A DNA stretch of 6,207 nucleotides from DASWTL01 sp966250385 (GCA_966250385.1 CBINHC010000042.1:1-6207), one strand, 5' to 3'; shown: positions 1 to 6,140, counted from the stretch's first letter. Notes: generated by a model from the sequence alone, not told the origin. Made by a program: numbers and translations.

Positions 1-333
1 CAATTCGGATTGGAATTCTTTAGTTTTGAACGTAGCTAGTTAGGGGAAGATTACAAGAGCAACAATAATATTGTTAACGGCAAATTGCAGCCCTCAATTC
101 GGAGGTCTTTTTTCAGGCGCTTATTAAAGGTCCTCGATACGATGATGTAACTACTTAGTAAGGAGCTTATATCGGGTAGCTGCATACTGTAGCTGTTTCC
201 TGGTTTCACTTCCATCCCTAAATTTAATATAAAAATGAGGATGAGAACAGGATAACGGAACGGAGACCGTTAGTTTTCATAATCGGTGTAAAGTTTATGA
301 CTGGTGCCTCTCAGTTTCCGATTATATGTATGC
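1..333. other. Stretch without a recognisable gene, downstream of the operon
   Basis: I see no convincing coding region, tRNA or mobile-element end here. Contents beyond the inverted repeat at 279-325: the 9-base direct repeat CAATTCGGA at 1-9 and 96-104; AACAAT/ATTGTT arms at 61-66 and 70-75; a small stem CCTC/GAGG (92-95, 102-105) followed by a T-rich stretch on the plus strand; and AACGG/CCGTT (259-263, 267-271) followed by AGTTTT on the plus strand. The last two are weak terminator-like shapes for a plus-strand transcript that I cannot identify. The next gene to the left is outside the window. Confidence 0.5.
279..325. repeat. Inverted repeat just past the ATPase stop codon
   Basis: ATAATCGG (279-286) and CCGATTAT (318-325) are perfect 8-base arms separated by 31 bases. 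A small inner pair ACTG/CAGT lies at 300-303 and 312-315. It starts 8 bases past the operon stop. There is no T tract after it on the minus strand, so it is a weak terminator candidate at best; it may be an mRNA 3' end structure or a protein-binding site. Only the pairing is seen. Confidence 0.35.
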
Positions 334-2262
334 CTACAAATTTTGCAATGTGCGATTAGCAACTGTATGAAATTTTCCGACTACGAGGTCACTTTCATTA
401 AGTTCCTTAGTAATATAAGAAGTTGTATATATCACCTGATAGGATGCGGGATCAACCTCTTTTAGCCGTTCAATGAGTATCTTTTGGAAATTTTGGGCCC
501 GCTCTTTTTCGATCCCCTTATCCTCCATGTTATCGGCAAGAATAAATCGAGGATACCGCATAGCTGGAATTGATAGAGACGCTAAAAAAAGTGCAAAGCG
601 CGCGGCAATTTTTAGATAGAAATTGGAGCTTGCCGAGTACTTCGCATATTTACTGGATAAAAAAGCAATATTATTTGAAAAATCTATATGAAAATCCTCG
701 GCATTTTTAAACTCATCCTGCCTATGGAAGTCATTTTTAAGAAAATACAGCGCCTCCTTTTTAATTTGATTTTCAATTCGGGATTTAAGTAAACTTTGAC
801 TTCTCTCTGTTCGCTTTATATAATCTTCTAACTGATCCTTCTCTCTAATTAATAAATCACGTCGCTCAAGTAAACCGGTATAAAAATGCGCATTTTCAAG
901 AAGGGTGCGGTACTGCATGATTTCGCCTTCAATTAGCCCCTTTTCAGTTGCAAGATTTTCTATTTGTTCCTGTCTGCTTGTATTGACCTCTTCTATCTCG
1001 CTATCAAACTGCTTTTGCAAGTCTTGAAGGATGCGAGCTTCCTTTTTGATGTGGGGAACTAACTGTTCAAGTTCGTCTTTCAACAACTTTTGTATCGTAT
1101 TAGATTCGATGATTTGAAAATTGATTTCCTGTTGCATCCTCCGAGCCTGGGTAAGGCCATAAGTGGAATTTATTGACTCCTTACATAGCTTACACTTCTC
1201 TTCACCGTCAGCAGTATCATAGGTCTTGATTTCGCTTAAACACTCTGGACAATATTCAAGTTGGAAGTTATTAAGAAATTCCCTTGTCACCGTAGAGTTT
1301 TTTAAAGCTTTTTGCTTCTCGTTCAAAGAACTAATAAAAAAGTCATTATCTGTAATTTCGTGCTGAATTTCAGCATGCTTGTCTTTGAGTCTTGTTACTA
1401 AATTTCGTTGCCTGGTAATTTCTGAAGATAATTGCTGATACCGAAACTGGTCTGCCTTGACAGTTTTAATTCTATCTGCAGCTTTTAGCTCGGAGATGTC
1501 CTTTTCAATATCACCAATTTTTTTTTGCGCATTCTCAATTTTCACTTCAATGTTTGACGGATTGAGAAGAAGCGCATCCGAAAAAAAGCCCTTCGTTGCC
1601 CTGATGTCACTTTTTAGGTCATCAATTTCTCGGTAAACATCGTTTAATCTCTTCCTATTCTGGTAAAGTTCGTCATCATATATACCGAGCAATAGCTCAG
1701 CGGTCGTTTCTCTTGTAATTTGAGAATCAAATTGTTCATACACAAATAAGGAACTTGTCGGAGACTCTTGATCAATGTACATCAGCCGTAGAAGCTGATG
1801 TATTGTAATGTTACTCTCCCCCTTAACGGTGGGTATGTCTAAATTGTCGAAGATTACGTTAGAAAAGCTCTTAGTTTCAGGATATGAGTTATATCCAAAT
1901 TTTTGCCAGTGTTTGTCCCGGGGTGGATTCCGAGATTCTTGATAATCACCCCAATAGAAGTATATAGAAGTCCTTGTTTTTACCTTTCTATTTTCGTCTA
2001 CTTCTATTGGCCTTCTAAGTGTAATAACGGCACCGTTCATCACAGTTTCCGCAAACACTTCTGAACATTTTTTAGCTTCAGGTACGAAATCTGTAAACTC
2101 CCCACCTAAAATATAGAAGATAAAATTAGAGACAGTAGATTTGCCACTACTGTTATCGCCTCGGATTATGTTAACTCCTCTATGAAAAACCTCATCATAG
2201 GCTACCGAACCATTTAGCGCGATAACTACTAAACGGTTAACAAAGAGGTTATTGGAAATCAT
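334..2262 (-). CDS. ABC-3C system ATPase, Rad50/SMC-like with zinc hook
   Basis: A 642-residue ATPase with split nucleotide-binding halves joined by a coiled coil, as in Rad50. The N-terminal half carries Walker A, GDNSSGKS, at residues 35-42, and a likely Q-loop at MYIDQESP (Gln165). A coiled coil runs from about 197 to 330. A zinc hook follows, with CPEC (Cys338, Cys341) and CKLC (Cys357, Cys360). The returning coil spans about 372-505. The C-terminal half has a degenerate signature region, KYSASSNFYLKIAARFALF (541-559), then Walker B FILADNMEDKG (573-583) and a switch segment YQVIYTTS (608-615). The Asp577-Asn578 Walker B lacks the usual adjacent Glu; Glu580 is the nearest acid. Within ABC-3C this is the motor or sensor that works with the middle component, probably on nucleic acid. 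An in-frame TAA just upstream fixes the start near 2262. It is the last gene of the operon, ending in TAG at 334-336. It could also be grouped as a general AAA_23/SMC-like protein, but the neighbours decide. Confidence 0.9.
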   Translation of the reverse strand: MISNNLFVNRLVVIALNGSVAYDEVFHRGVNIIRGDNSSGKSTVSNFIFYILGGEFTDFVPEAKKCSEVFAETVMNGAVITLRRPIEVDENRKVKTRTSIYFYWGDYQESRNPPRDKHWQKFGYNSYPETKSFSNVIFDNLDIPTVKGESNITIHQLLRLMYIDQESPTSSLFVYEQFDSQITRETTAELLLGIYDDELYQNRKRLNDVYREIDDLKSDIRATKGFFSDALLLNPSNIEVKIENAQKKIGDIEKDISELKAADRIKTVKADQFRYQQLSSEITRQRNLVTRLKDKHAEIQHEITDNDFFISSLNEKQKALKNSTVTREFLNNFQLEYCPECLSEIKTYDTADGEEKCKLCKESINSTYGLTQARRMQQEINFQIIESNTIQKLLKDELEQLVPHIKKEARILQDLQKQFDSEIEEVNTSRQEQIENLATEKGLIEGEIMQYRTLLENAHFYTGLLERRDLLIREKDQLEDYIKRTERSQSLLKSRIENQIKKEALYFLKNDFHRQDEFKNAEDFHIDFSNNIAFLSSKYAKYSASSNFYLKIAARFALFLASLSIPAMRYPRFILADNMEDKGIEKERAQNFQKILIERLKEVDPASYQVIYTTSYITKELNESDLVVGKFHTVANRTLQNL

Positions 2263-2773
2263 ACTTGCTAACCATTAATTTAGTTCTGCTCTTCAGCCCA
2301 TCAGGGCCAAACATTGATATTGATGAAAAATGATGAATCATCATCGTTATGATATTCTGTTCAGTGAAGCTTAGTTCCTCGAAACGCCCTTCATAATCTT
2401 TCAAAATTTCTCGCGATATAATAGAGACCCTGTTCTCTTTCAAGAGATGATCTTTATTAATAATTCCGTAGGAGGCGAGACATTGCAGCGCCGTCTGCTG
2501 ATACGGACGCAACTTCTCAAATACCTTCTTGTTGTCAAAAACTTGATTATATGGATTATTTCTCTGCTTTACGAATCGGGCCCTTAGATCCTTTATCTCC
2601 TTATCTCGTTCTCTAAGACTTATAGTATGAACCTGTTCTGGAAAAAGCAGATAGAAATCCCATATTCTCAGACGATCAACTTCAACAAAACTGTCTTTTT
2701 TTACATGCGTCAACAATCTTATCATACGATAAATAGCGTGATAGTAGTCAAATGCTTGATTATATACTATCAT
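2249..2773 (-). CDS. ABC-3C system middle component (MC), probably MC5-like
   Basis: A 174-residue protein that resembles the middle component of ABC-three-component systems, the small partner encoded between the CTD protein and the ATPase and thought to bind the ATPase. Visible marks are YNQAFDYYHAIYRMIRLL at 4-21, VEVDRLRIWDFYLLFPEQ at 30-47, a helix-turn-helix or winged-helix-like stretch at about 90-120 (LRPYQQTALQCLASYGIIN ... NRVSII), and a C-terminal GPDGLKSRTKLMVSKYD at 156-172. The VDRLRIxDFYLLFP and GLKxR patterns are the ones I associate with MC5, from memory and unchecked. There are no enzymatic residues. The start at 2773 overlaps the upstream gene by 14 bp and the stop overlaps the ATPase start by 14 bp, so translation is probably coupled. 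It could also bind DNA through the winged helix. Confidence 0.85.
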   Translation of the reverse strand: MIVYNQAFDYYHAIYRMIRLLTHVKKDSFVEVDRLRIWDFYLLFPEQVHTISLRERDKEIKDLRARFVKQRNNPYNQVFDNKKVFEKLRPYQQTALQCLASYGIINKDHLLKENRVSIISREILKDYEGRFEELSFTEQNIITMMIHHFSSISMFGPDGLKSRTKLMVSKYDFQ

Positions 2774-3341
2774 AAACAGCCCAATTTAAGTGGCACTTAC
2801 CCGTCAGGAAAAAAATCATACCATAAATTTCTTCAGTGGTATAATTTAAAAAAGTATCATCCTTACCGTCATTGTTAATCAGTTCAATGATTGGCTGAAC
2901 GATTTTTTCAAGAACAGCTTGCTTTACTAAAGTCCTTGAGGCACCTTCTTCTATTAGCGGCTCAATGTATGTCTCAAAGTACAAGTTGATTAAGCTAAAT
3001 AGCTCCATATCGATTAGCTGAGCGGTCTCGTATAACCTATTCCTCTCCAGCTTTTTGCTATACATATGCTTTCTTTTAGTGGCCCTCAAAATTTCAAGGT
3101 CACTAAAGCCTCCATCATTCAATTTATCTGGCATACTCCGGCCATCCAGCTTTGTATTGTAGCGCTTGAAGTCATCTATAAAATCAGGCAAACGGATGTC
3201 CTTTTCTACCTCCTCTTTTAATCGCTTAAATCGCTGTCCAAGTCTACTGATTTTTGAAAATTCAACGCTGCCGTTTAATTGACCTACGTTTAGCTGGCTA
3301 TCAACAGGTGCGTTGTTTGATACACTTTGCCCGTCGTGCAT
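2760..3341 (-). CDS. ABC-3C system protein: C-terminal domain (CTD10-like) with N-terminal amyloid-like motif
   Basis: A 193-residue protein. Residues 1-28 are polar and beta-prone, with QLNVGQLNGSVEF at 16-28. From about 31 to 187 the protein is helical and matches what I remember of an ABC-3C C-terminal domain, probably type 10: a charged start (RLGQRFKRLKEEVEKD), then KRKHMYSKKLERNRLYETAQ at 89-108, IEPLIEEG at 126-133, VQPIIELI at 148-155, and the closing signature EIYGMIFFLTGKCHLNW at 171-187 with Cys183, His184 and Trp187. In this class the domain is normally fused to an enzymatic or other effector domain and links it to the ATPase/middle-component pair. Here only a short motif precedes it, so the effector is probably the separate 118-residue protein and this is an adaptor. 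The ATG shares a base with the upstream stop, and the gene overlaps the next one by 14 bp. The family number is from memory; the adaptor role is inferred. Confidence 0.85.
   Translation of the reverse strand: MHDGQSVSNNAPVDSQLNVGQLNGSVEFSKISRLGQRFKRLKEEVEKDIRLPDFIDDFKRYNTKLDGRSMPDKLNDGGFSDLEILRATKRKHMYSKKLERNRLYETAQLIDMELFSLINLYFETYIEPLIEEGASRTLVKQAVLEKIVQPIIELINNDGKDDTFLNYTTEEIYGMIFFLTGKCHLNWAVYDSI
3258..3296 (-). other. Amyloid-like motif, N-terminus of the 193-residue protein
   Basis: Residues 16-28, QLNVGQLNGSVEF, mirror the C-terminal motif of the 118-residue protein. The pattern Q-[LI]-N-[VI]-x-x-[LY]-[NS]-G-[NS]-[VI]-[EQ]-[FM] is shared by both. The N-terminal position in the adaptor and C-terminal position in the small protein is the arrangement seen in receptor/effector amyloid pairs. 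Confidence 0.5.
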
Positions 3342-3697
3342 TACATCTGTATATTACCTGAGTACGTCTGGATGTTAATTTGCTTTTCAATCTTACCGTA
3401 AGAATTAATATTCTGTTGAAGATTGCCGCTTAACAAGTTTTGAGAATTGCTTAAAAGTTCGGTTAGCTGAGCAGCAAATGCCTCATCGTCCTGAAGGTGT
3501 TTTTGCAATTCTTTCGTAAAAGCTTCTGGGTCTGCTGTTGCTGTTGTTTCAATACTCTCAGTCCCTTTTTCAATAAAAGGTTTCTTAATAAGGTTCCAAA
3601 TATCTTCGCCAATTTTCCGTGCAATGCCTTCACCGGTTTTTTCAAGGAACGGTTTGGCAAAAATATACGCAGTTGAAGCAAGGGTAATAATGTCCAT
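3341..3697 (-). CDS. Small helical protein with N/Q-rich amyloid-like C-terminal motif, putative effector of the ABC-3C system
   Basis: A 118-residue protein of unknown activity. Residues 1-42 form a weakly hydrophobic, amphipathic stretch (ITLASTAYIFAKPF, then GEGIARKIGEDIW), too polar for a clear membrane helix and without a signal peptide. Residues 56-90 look helical and acidic (DPEAFTKELQKHL ... LTELLSNSQ). From about residue 91 the composition changes to Asn/Gln/Ile/Ser/Gly with alternating hydrophobic residues, ending in QINIQTYSGNIQM (106-118). Helical-domain-plus-beta-motif layout recalls effectors of amyloid signalling systems (HeLo/Bell-type toxins), and similar short proteins with this N-terminal pattern are familiar to me from bacterial conflict loci, but I cannot name a family. 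It is the first gene of the operon; its TAA overlaps the next ATG (TAATG). There is no clear Shine-Dalgarno site. The gene is real on operon grounds; the effector role is inferred. Confidence 0.8.
   Translation of the reverse strand: MDIITLASTAYIFAKPFLEKTGEGIARKIGEDIWNLIKKPFIEKGTESIETTATADPEAFTKELQKHLQDDEAFAAQLTELLSNSQNLLSGNLQQNINSYGKIEKQINIQTYSGNIQM
3344..3382 (-). other. Amyloid-like motif, C-terminus of the 118-residue protein
   Basis: Residues 106-118, QINIQTYSGNIQM, show alternating polar and aliphatic residues and a conserved Gly, as in short cross-beta signalling motifs (RHIM, HET-s and bacterial BASS types). It aligns without gaps to residues 16-28 of the next protein. Similarity extends upstream to residue 96. 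Confidence 0.5.
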
Positions 3698-3732
3698 TAA
3701 AGTTCGCTTTTGGTCTATCAGGTAAATCTATA

Positions 3733-3740
3733 CAAAAATA
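3733..3740 (-). promoter_or_regulatory. Candidate promoter -7 element of the ABC-3C operon
   Basis: The minus strand reads TATTTTTG, an exact TAnnTTTG match, 35 bases before the ATG at 3697. A TTTC/TTTT stretch at about 3756-3760 sits where the -33 TTTG would be expected, but it is imperfect and the spacing is short (15-16 bases). Transcription would start near 3727. The position between the tRNA terminator and the first operon gene fits an independent promoter. No operator-like repeat stands out around it. Confidence 0.5.
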
Positions 3741-3852
3741 TAATACTGGACTGATGAAAATTTAGGCTCAGGATCGCACAGGCTTCCAAGCATCATCTAT
3801 GTCTTTAGAGGCTGGGAATTGTAGAAAAGTGACAACAAAAACGACAACGATC

Positions 3853-3892
3853 GAAAAACAAACGGCCTAACTTATTGAAAGTCAGGCCGTTT
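3853..3892 (-). terminator. Rho-independent terminator after tRNA-Arg
   Basis: On the minus strand AAACGGCCTGAC pairs with GTTAGGCCGTTT (12 pairs, one of them G-T), closing a 9-base loop TTTCAATAA. It is followed by GTTTTTC. This is a clear intrinsic terminator 14 bases past the tRNA 3' end. It separates the housekeeping transcript from the ABC-3C operon, which therefore needs its own promoter. Confidence 0.9.
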
Positions 3893-3905
3893 ACCTAATG
3901 ATTTG

Positions 3906-3977
3906 TAGCCCCGACGGGAATCGAACCCATATCTAAAGTTTAGGAAACTTCTATTCTATCCGTTGAACTACAGGGCC
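3906..3977 (-). tRNA. tRNA-Arg, anticodon CCT (reads AGG)
   Basis: A 72-base cloverleaf can be folded by hand. The acceptor stem GGCCCTG pairs with CGGGGCT (G-T wobbles at the first and sixth pairs). The D stem is GTTC/GAAT. The anticodon stem GAAGT/ACTTT carries the loop TTCCTAA, with CCT at positions 34-36. The T arm is ATGGG, loop TTCGATT, CCCGT, and the discriminator base is A. No CCA is encoded: the sequence continues CAAAT. The anticodon decodes the arginine codon AGG, which happens to be the last sense codon of metG. A strong terminator follows, so this may be the end of a metG-tRNA transcript or a single-gene unit. Confidence 0.95.
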
Positions 3978-3979
3978 GG

Positions 3980-4014
3980 ATTTGCGTTCCGGTATCAGCG
4001 TCCGGGCTGCAAAT
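3980..4014 (-). repeat. Nested hairpin between metG and tRNA-Arg
   Basis: On the minus strand ATTTGC (4014-4009) can pair with GCAAAT (3985-3980). Inside, CCGG pairs with CCGG around a 9-base loop, with a symmetric 3-base internal loop (AGC/AAC) between the two stems. It ends 2 bases before the tRNA 5' end and has no T tract, so it is not a standard terminator. It might be a metG 3' stabiliser or a tRNA-leader processing hairpin, if metG and the tRNA are cotranscribed. The pairing is seen; the function is a guess. Confidence 0.4.
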
Positions 4015-4071
4015 ATGTCATTTTTTGGTGGAAATCGGTTATGACCATTTTCTCACCTCTCCGCCACGATG

Positions 4072-6135
4072 CTACCTGACGGTCGCACCATTCTGGAAGC
4101 CCTCGGCAGGGGTTACAAAACTAAGTTTTCCTTCGGAATTCTCAGCCATCAAAATCATTCCCTGCGAAAGAATTCCTTTGATCTCACGCGGTTCCAGGTT
4201 AACCAGGATGGAGACCTGCTTGCCGATGATCGCTTCCGGTTCAAAGAATTCGGCAATACCCGAAACAACCGTCCGCTGATCAATACCGGTATCGATCTTC
4301 AGCTTCAGCAATTTTTTGGTTTTAGCGACCTTTTCGGCTTCCAGGATCGTTCCGACACGGATATCCATAGCAGCAAACTGGTCATAGCTGATATTCTCCT
4401 TTGCTGGTGCGACTGTAGCCGGCGCTTCGGTTACTTCTTCCGCCTTCGGTTTCAGTTTGGCGATCTGGGTTTCTATCACGCTGTCTTCTACTTTCTCGAA
4501 TAAAAGAGCCGGCTGGTTCAGCTGGTGACCATCCTCGAACTTCACCGGCTGATCATAATGAAGGACATCCTTTTCGAAGTTCAGCATATGGAACACCTTT
4601 TTGGAGGCCGCCGGAAGGAATGGCTGCATCAGCGTTGCCAGGTGACCGATGATTTGGAGACAATTCTGCAGAACGACACGAGTGCCTTCGGGATCGGTCT
4701 TAATAGTCTTCCACGGCTCCTTTTCGGTCAGGTATTTATTACCAAGCCGCGCGACATCGATCACGGCAGCCAGGGCCTGTCTGAACTTATAGGTTTCGAT
4801 AGACCGCCCGACCTCATCATAGGCCGCGCCGATCTGATTGTTAAGCTCTTCATCCTGAAGCGCAGCATTTCCTGCGATCCGTCCTTCATAGAATTTGTGC
4901 ATGAGGATCATGACCCGGTTTACGAAATTGCCCAGGATGGCAACCAGTTCATTGTTAACCCGGGCCTGGTAATCCTTCCAGGTAAATTCGCTGTCCGATG
5001 TCTCAGGAAGGATAGAGGTGAGTACGTACCGCAGCTCATCCTGTTTACCCGGAAACTCCTCCAGGTATTCATGCAGCCATACGGCGTGGTTCCGTGATGT
5101 CGACAGCTTATCACCCTCCAGGTTCAGGAACTCGTTTGCCGGGATATTCTCCGGTAAAATATACTCTCCGTGTGCATGCAGGATGGACGGGAATATGATG
5201 CAGTGGAAAACAATATTGTCTTTTCCGATGAAATGGATCAGGCACGAGTTGTCGGCCGGATCGGGCTGGATCTTCCAATATTTCTCCCAGTCCTTTCCGT
5301 GGTCCGCAGCCCACTGTTTGGTAGCGGAGATATAACCGATCGGGGCATCAAGCCACACATACAGTTTCTTACCCTTTGCTTCTTCCAGCGGAACGTCCAC
5401 GCCCCAGTCAAGATCACGGGTCATGGACCGCGGCTGCAGGCCGGACTTCAGCCAGGAACTGCACTGACCATAGACATTGGCTTTAAGCTCGTCTTTCTTT
5501 CCTTCGATCAGCCACTTCTCAAGCCAGGGCTGGTACTTGTCCAGCGGCAGGTACCAGTGTTTGGTCTCCCGCAACACAGGGGTCCTCCCGCTCAGCGTAG
5601 ACTTTGGATTGATGAGGTCGGTGGGATTCAGGGAAGTTCCGCACTTTTCGCACTGATCCCCGTATGCACCTTCATTGTGGCAGTTAGGACAGGTTCCGAT
5701 GATATACCGGTCCGCAAGGAACTGGTTGAACTCCTCATCGTAGTACTGTTCGGAGAACTTCTCAATGAACTCTCCTTTCTCATATAAATTCAGGAAAAAC
5801 TCCTGGGACAGCTGGTGATGGATCGGAGACGATGTCCGGTGATAAATATCAAAGGAGATCCCGAACTGTTCGAAGCTGTCACGGATCTGGGCATTATACC
5901 GGTCGATGATCTGCTGCGGAGTCGTATTTTCTTTCTTTGCCTTGATGGTAATGGCTGCGCCATGTTCGTCGGAGCCACACACATAGACCACATCCTTTCT
6001 TTTCAGACGAAGGTGGCGTACAAAAATATCTGCAGGAATATACGCACCTGCCAGGTGCCCAATGTGCAGAGGTCCATTTGCATACGGCAATGCAGAGGTT
6101 ACGGTAAACCGTTTGAATTTATTTAGATCAGACAT
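4072..6135 (-). CDS. metG: Methionyl-tRNA synthetase (MetRS) with C-terminal tRNA-binding domain
   Basis: Cytoplasmic enzyme that charges tRNA-Met (initiator and elongator) with methionine using ATP. Numbering here is from the ATG at 6135 (687 residues). The class I Rossmann core carries the HIGH motif at residues 24-27 and the second signature KLSTS at 343-347. Between them is a zinc knuckle with cysteines 149, 152, 162 and 165 (CPNC and CEKC). The helical anticodon-binding domain follows to about residue 545. An Ala/Pro/Glu-rich linker (about 560-580) then leads to an EMAPII/Trbp111-like OB fold from about 584 to the end, used in dimerisation and tRNA binding. Length and order fit the E. 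coli-type long MetRS. An in-frame ATG at 6174 would add 13 residues, but it overlaps a promoter -7 match, whereas the ATG at 6135 is preceded by AAGGA at good spacing, so I prefer 6135. The gene is complete, with TAG at 4072-4074. Confidence 0.97.
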   Translation of the reverse strand: MSDLNKFKRFTVTSALPYANGPLHIGHLAGAYIPADIFVRHLRLKRKDVVYVCGSDEHGAAITIKAKKENTTPQQIIDRYNAQIRDSFEQFGISFDIYHRTSSPIHHQLSQEFFLNLYEKGEFIEKFSEQYYDEEFNQFLADRYIIGTCPNCHNEGAYGDQCEKCGTSLNPTDLINPKSTLSGRTPVLRETKHWYLPLDKYQPWLEKWLIEGKKDELKANVYGQCSSWLKSGLQPRSMTRDLDWGVDVPLEEAKGKKLYVWLDAPIGYISATKQWAADHGKDWEKYWKIQPDPADNSCLIHFIGKDNIVFHCIIFPSILHAHGEYILPENIPANEFLNLEGDKLSTSRNHAVWLHEYLEEFPGKQDELRYVLTSILPETSDSEFTWKDYQARVNNELVAILGNFVNRVMILMHKFYEGRIAGNAALQDEELNNQIGAAYDEVGRSIETYKFRQALAAVIDVARLGNKYLTEKEPWKTIKTDPEGTRVVLQNCLQIIGHLATLMQPFLPAASKKVFHMLNFEKDVLHYDQPVKFEDGHQLNQPALLFEKVEDSVIETQIAKLKPKAEEVTEAPATVAPAKENISYDQFAAMDIRVGTILEAEKVAKTKKLLKLKIDTGIDQRTVVSGIAEFFEPEAIIGKQVSILVNLEPREIKGILSQGMILMAENSEGKLSFVTPAEGFQNGATVR

Positions 6136-6140
6136 CAAAA

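Noticed and set aside
21..28. TAGTTTTG on the plus strand, an exact TAnnTTTG match
   Set aside because: Such a match is expected a few times by chance in this length, there is no -33 element in view and no plus-strand gene follows.
1..104. CAATTCGGA direct repeat (1-9, 96-104) as an attachment site or CRISPR unit
   Set aside because: There are only two short copies, no regular spacing, no match to the tRNA 3' end and no cas or integrase gene.
2627..2878. Plus-strand open frame of 83 codons across the CTD/middle-component junction
   Set aside because: It lies antisense to two well-supported overlapping genes and its product is low-complexity and unlike any family.
3463..3681. Minus-strand open frame of 72 codons inside the 118-residue gene
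   Set aside because: It is an out-of-frame shadow (Leu/Lys/Gln-rich) of the operon's first gene, which has the TAATG coupling and the promoter spacing.
3770..3872. Plus-strand frame rich in Thr and Lys running into the terminator, considered as an integrase or gene remnant next to the tRNA
   Set aside because: It is too short, has no recombinase motif, and its end is made by the terminator stem.
4010..4017. CATATTTG on the minus strand as a tRNA-Arg promoter -7 element
   Set aside because: One fixed base of TAnnTTTG is wrong, no properly spaced TTTG lies upstream, and it overlaps the hairpin arm.
4025..6126. Several open frames of about 60-205 codons on both strands within metG, the longest on the plus strand at 5170-5787
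   Set aside because: They are shadows of the conserved metG coding sequence in higher-GC DNA, and none shows a recognisable domain.
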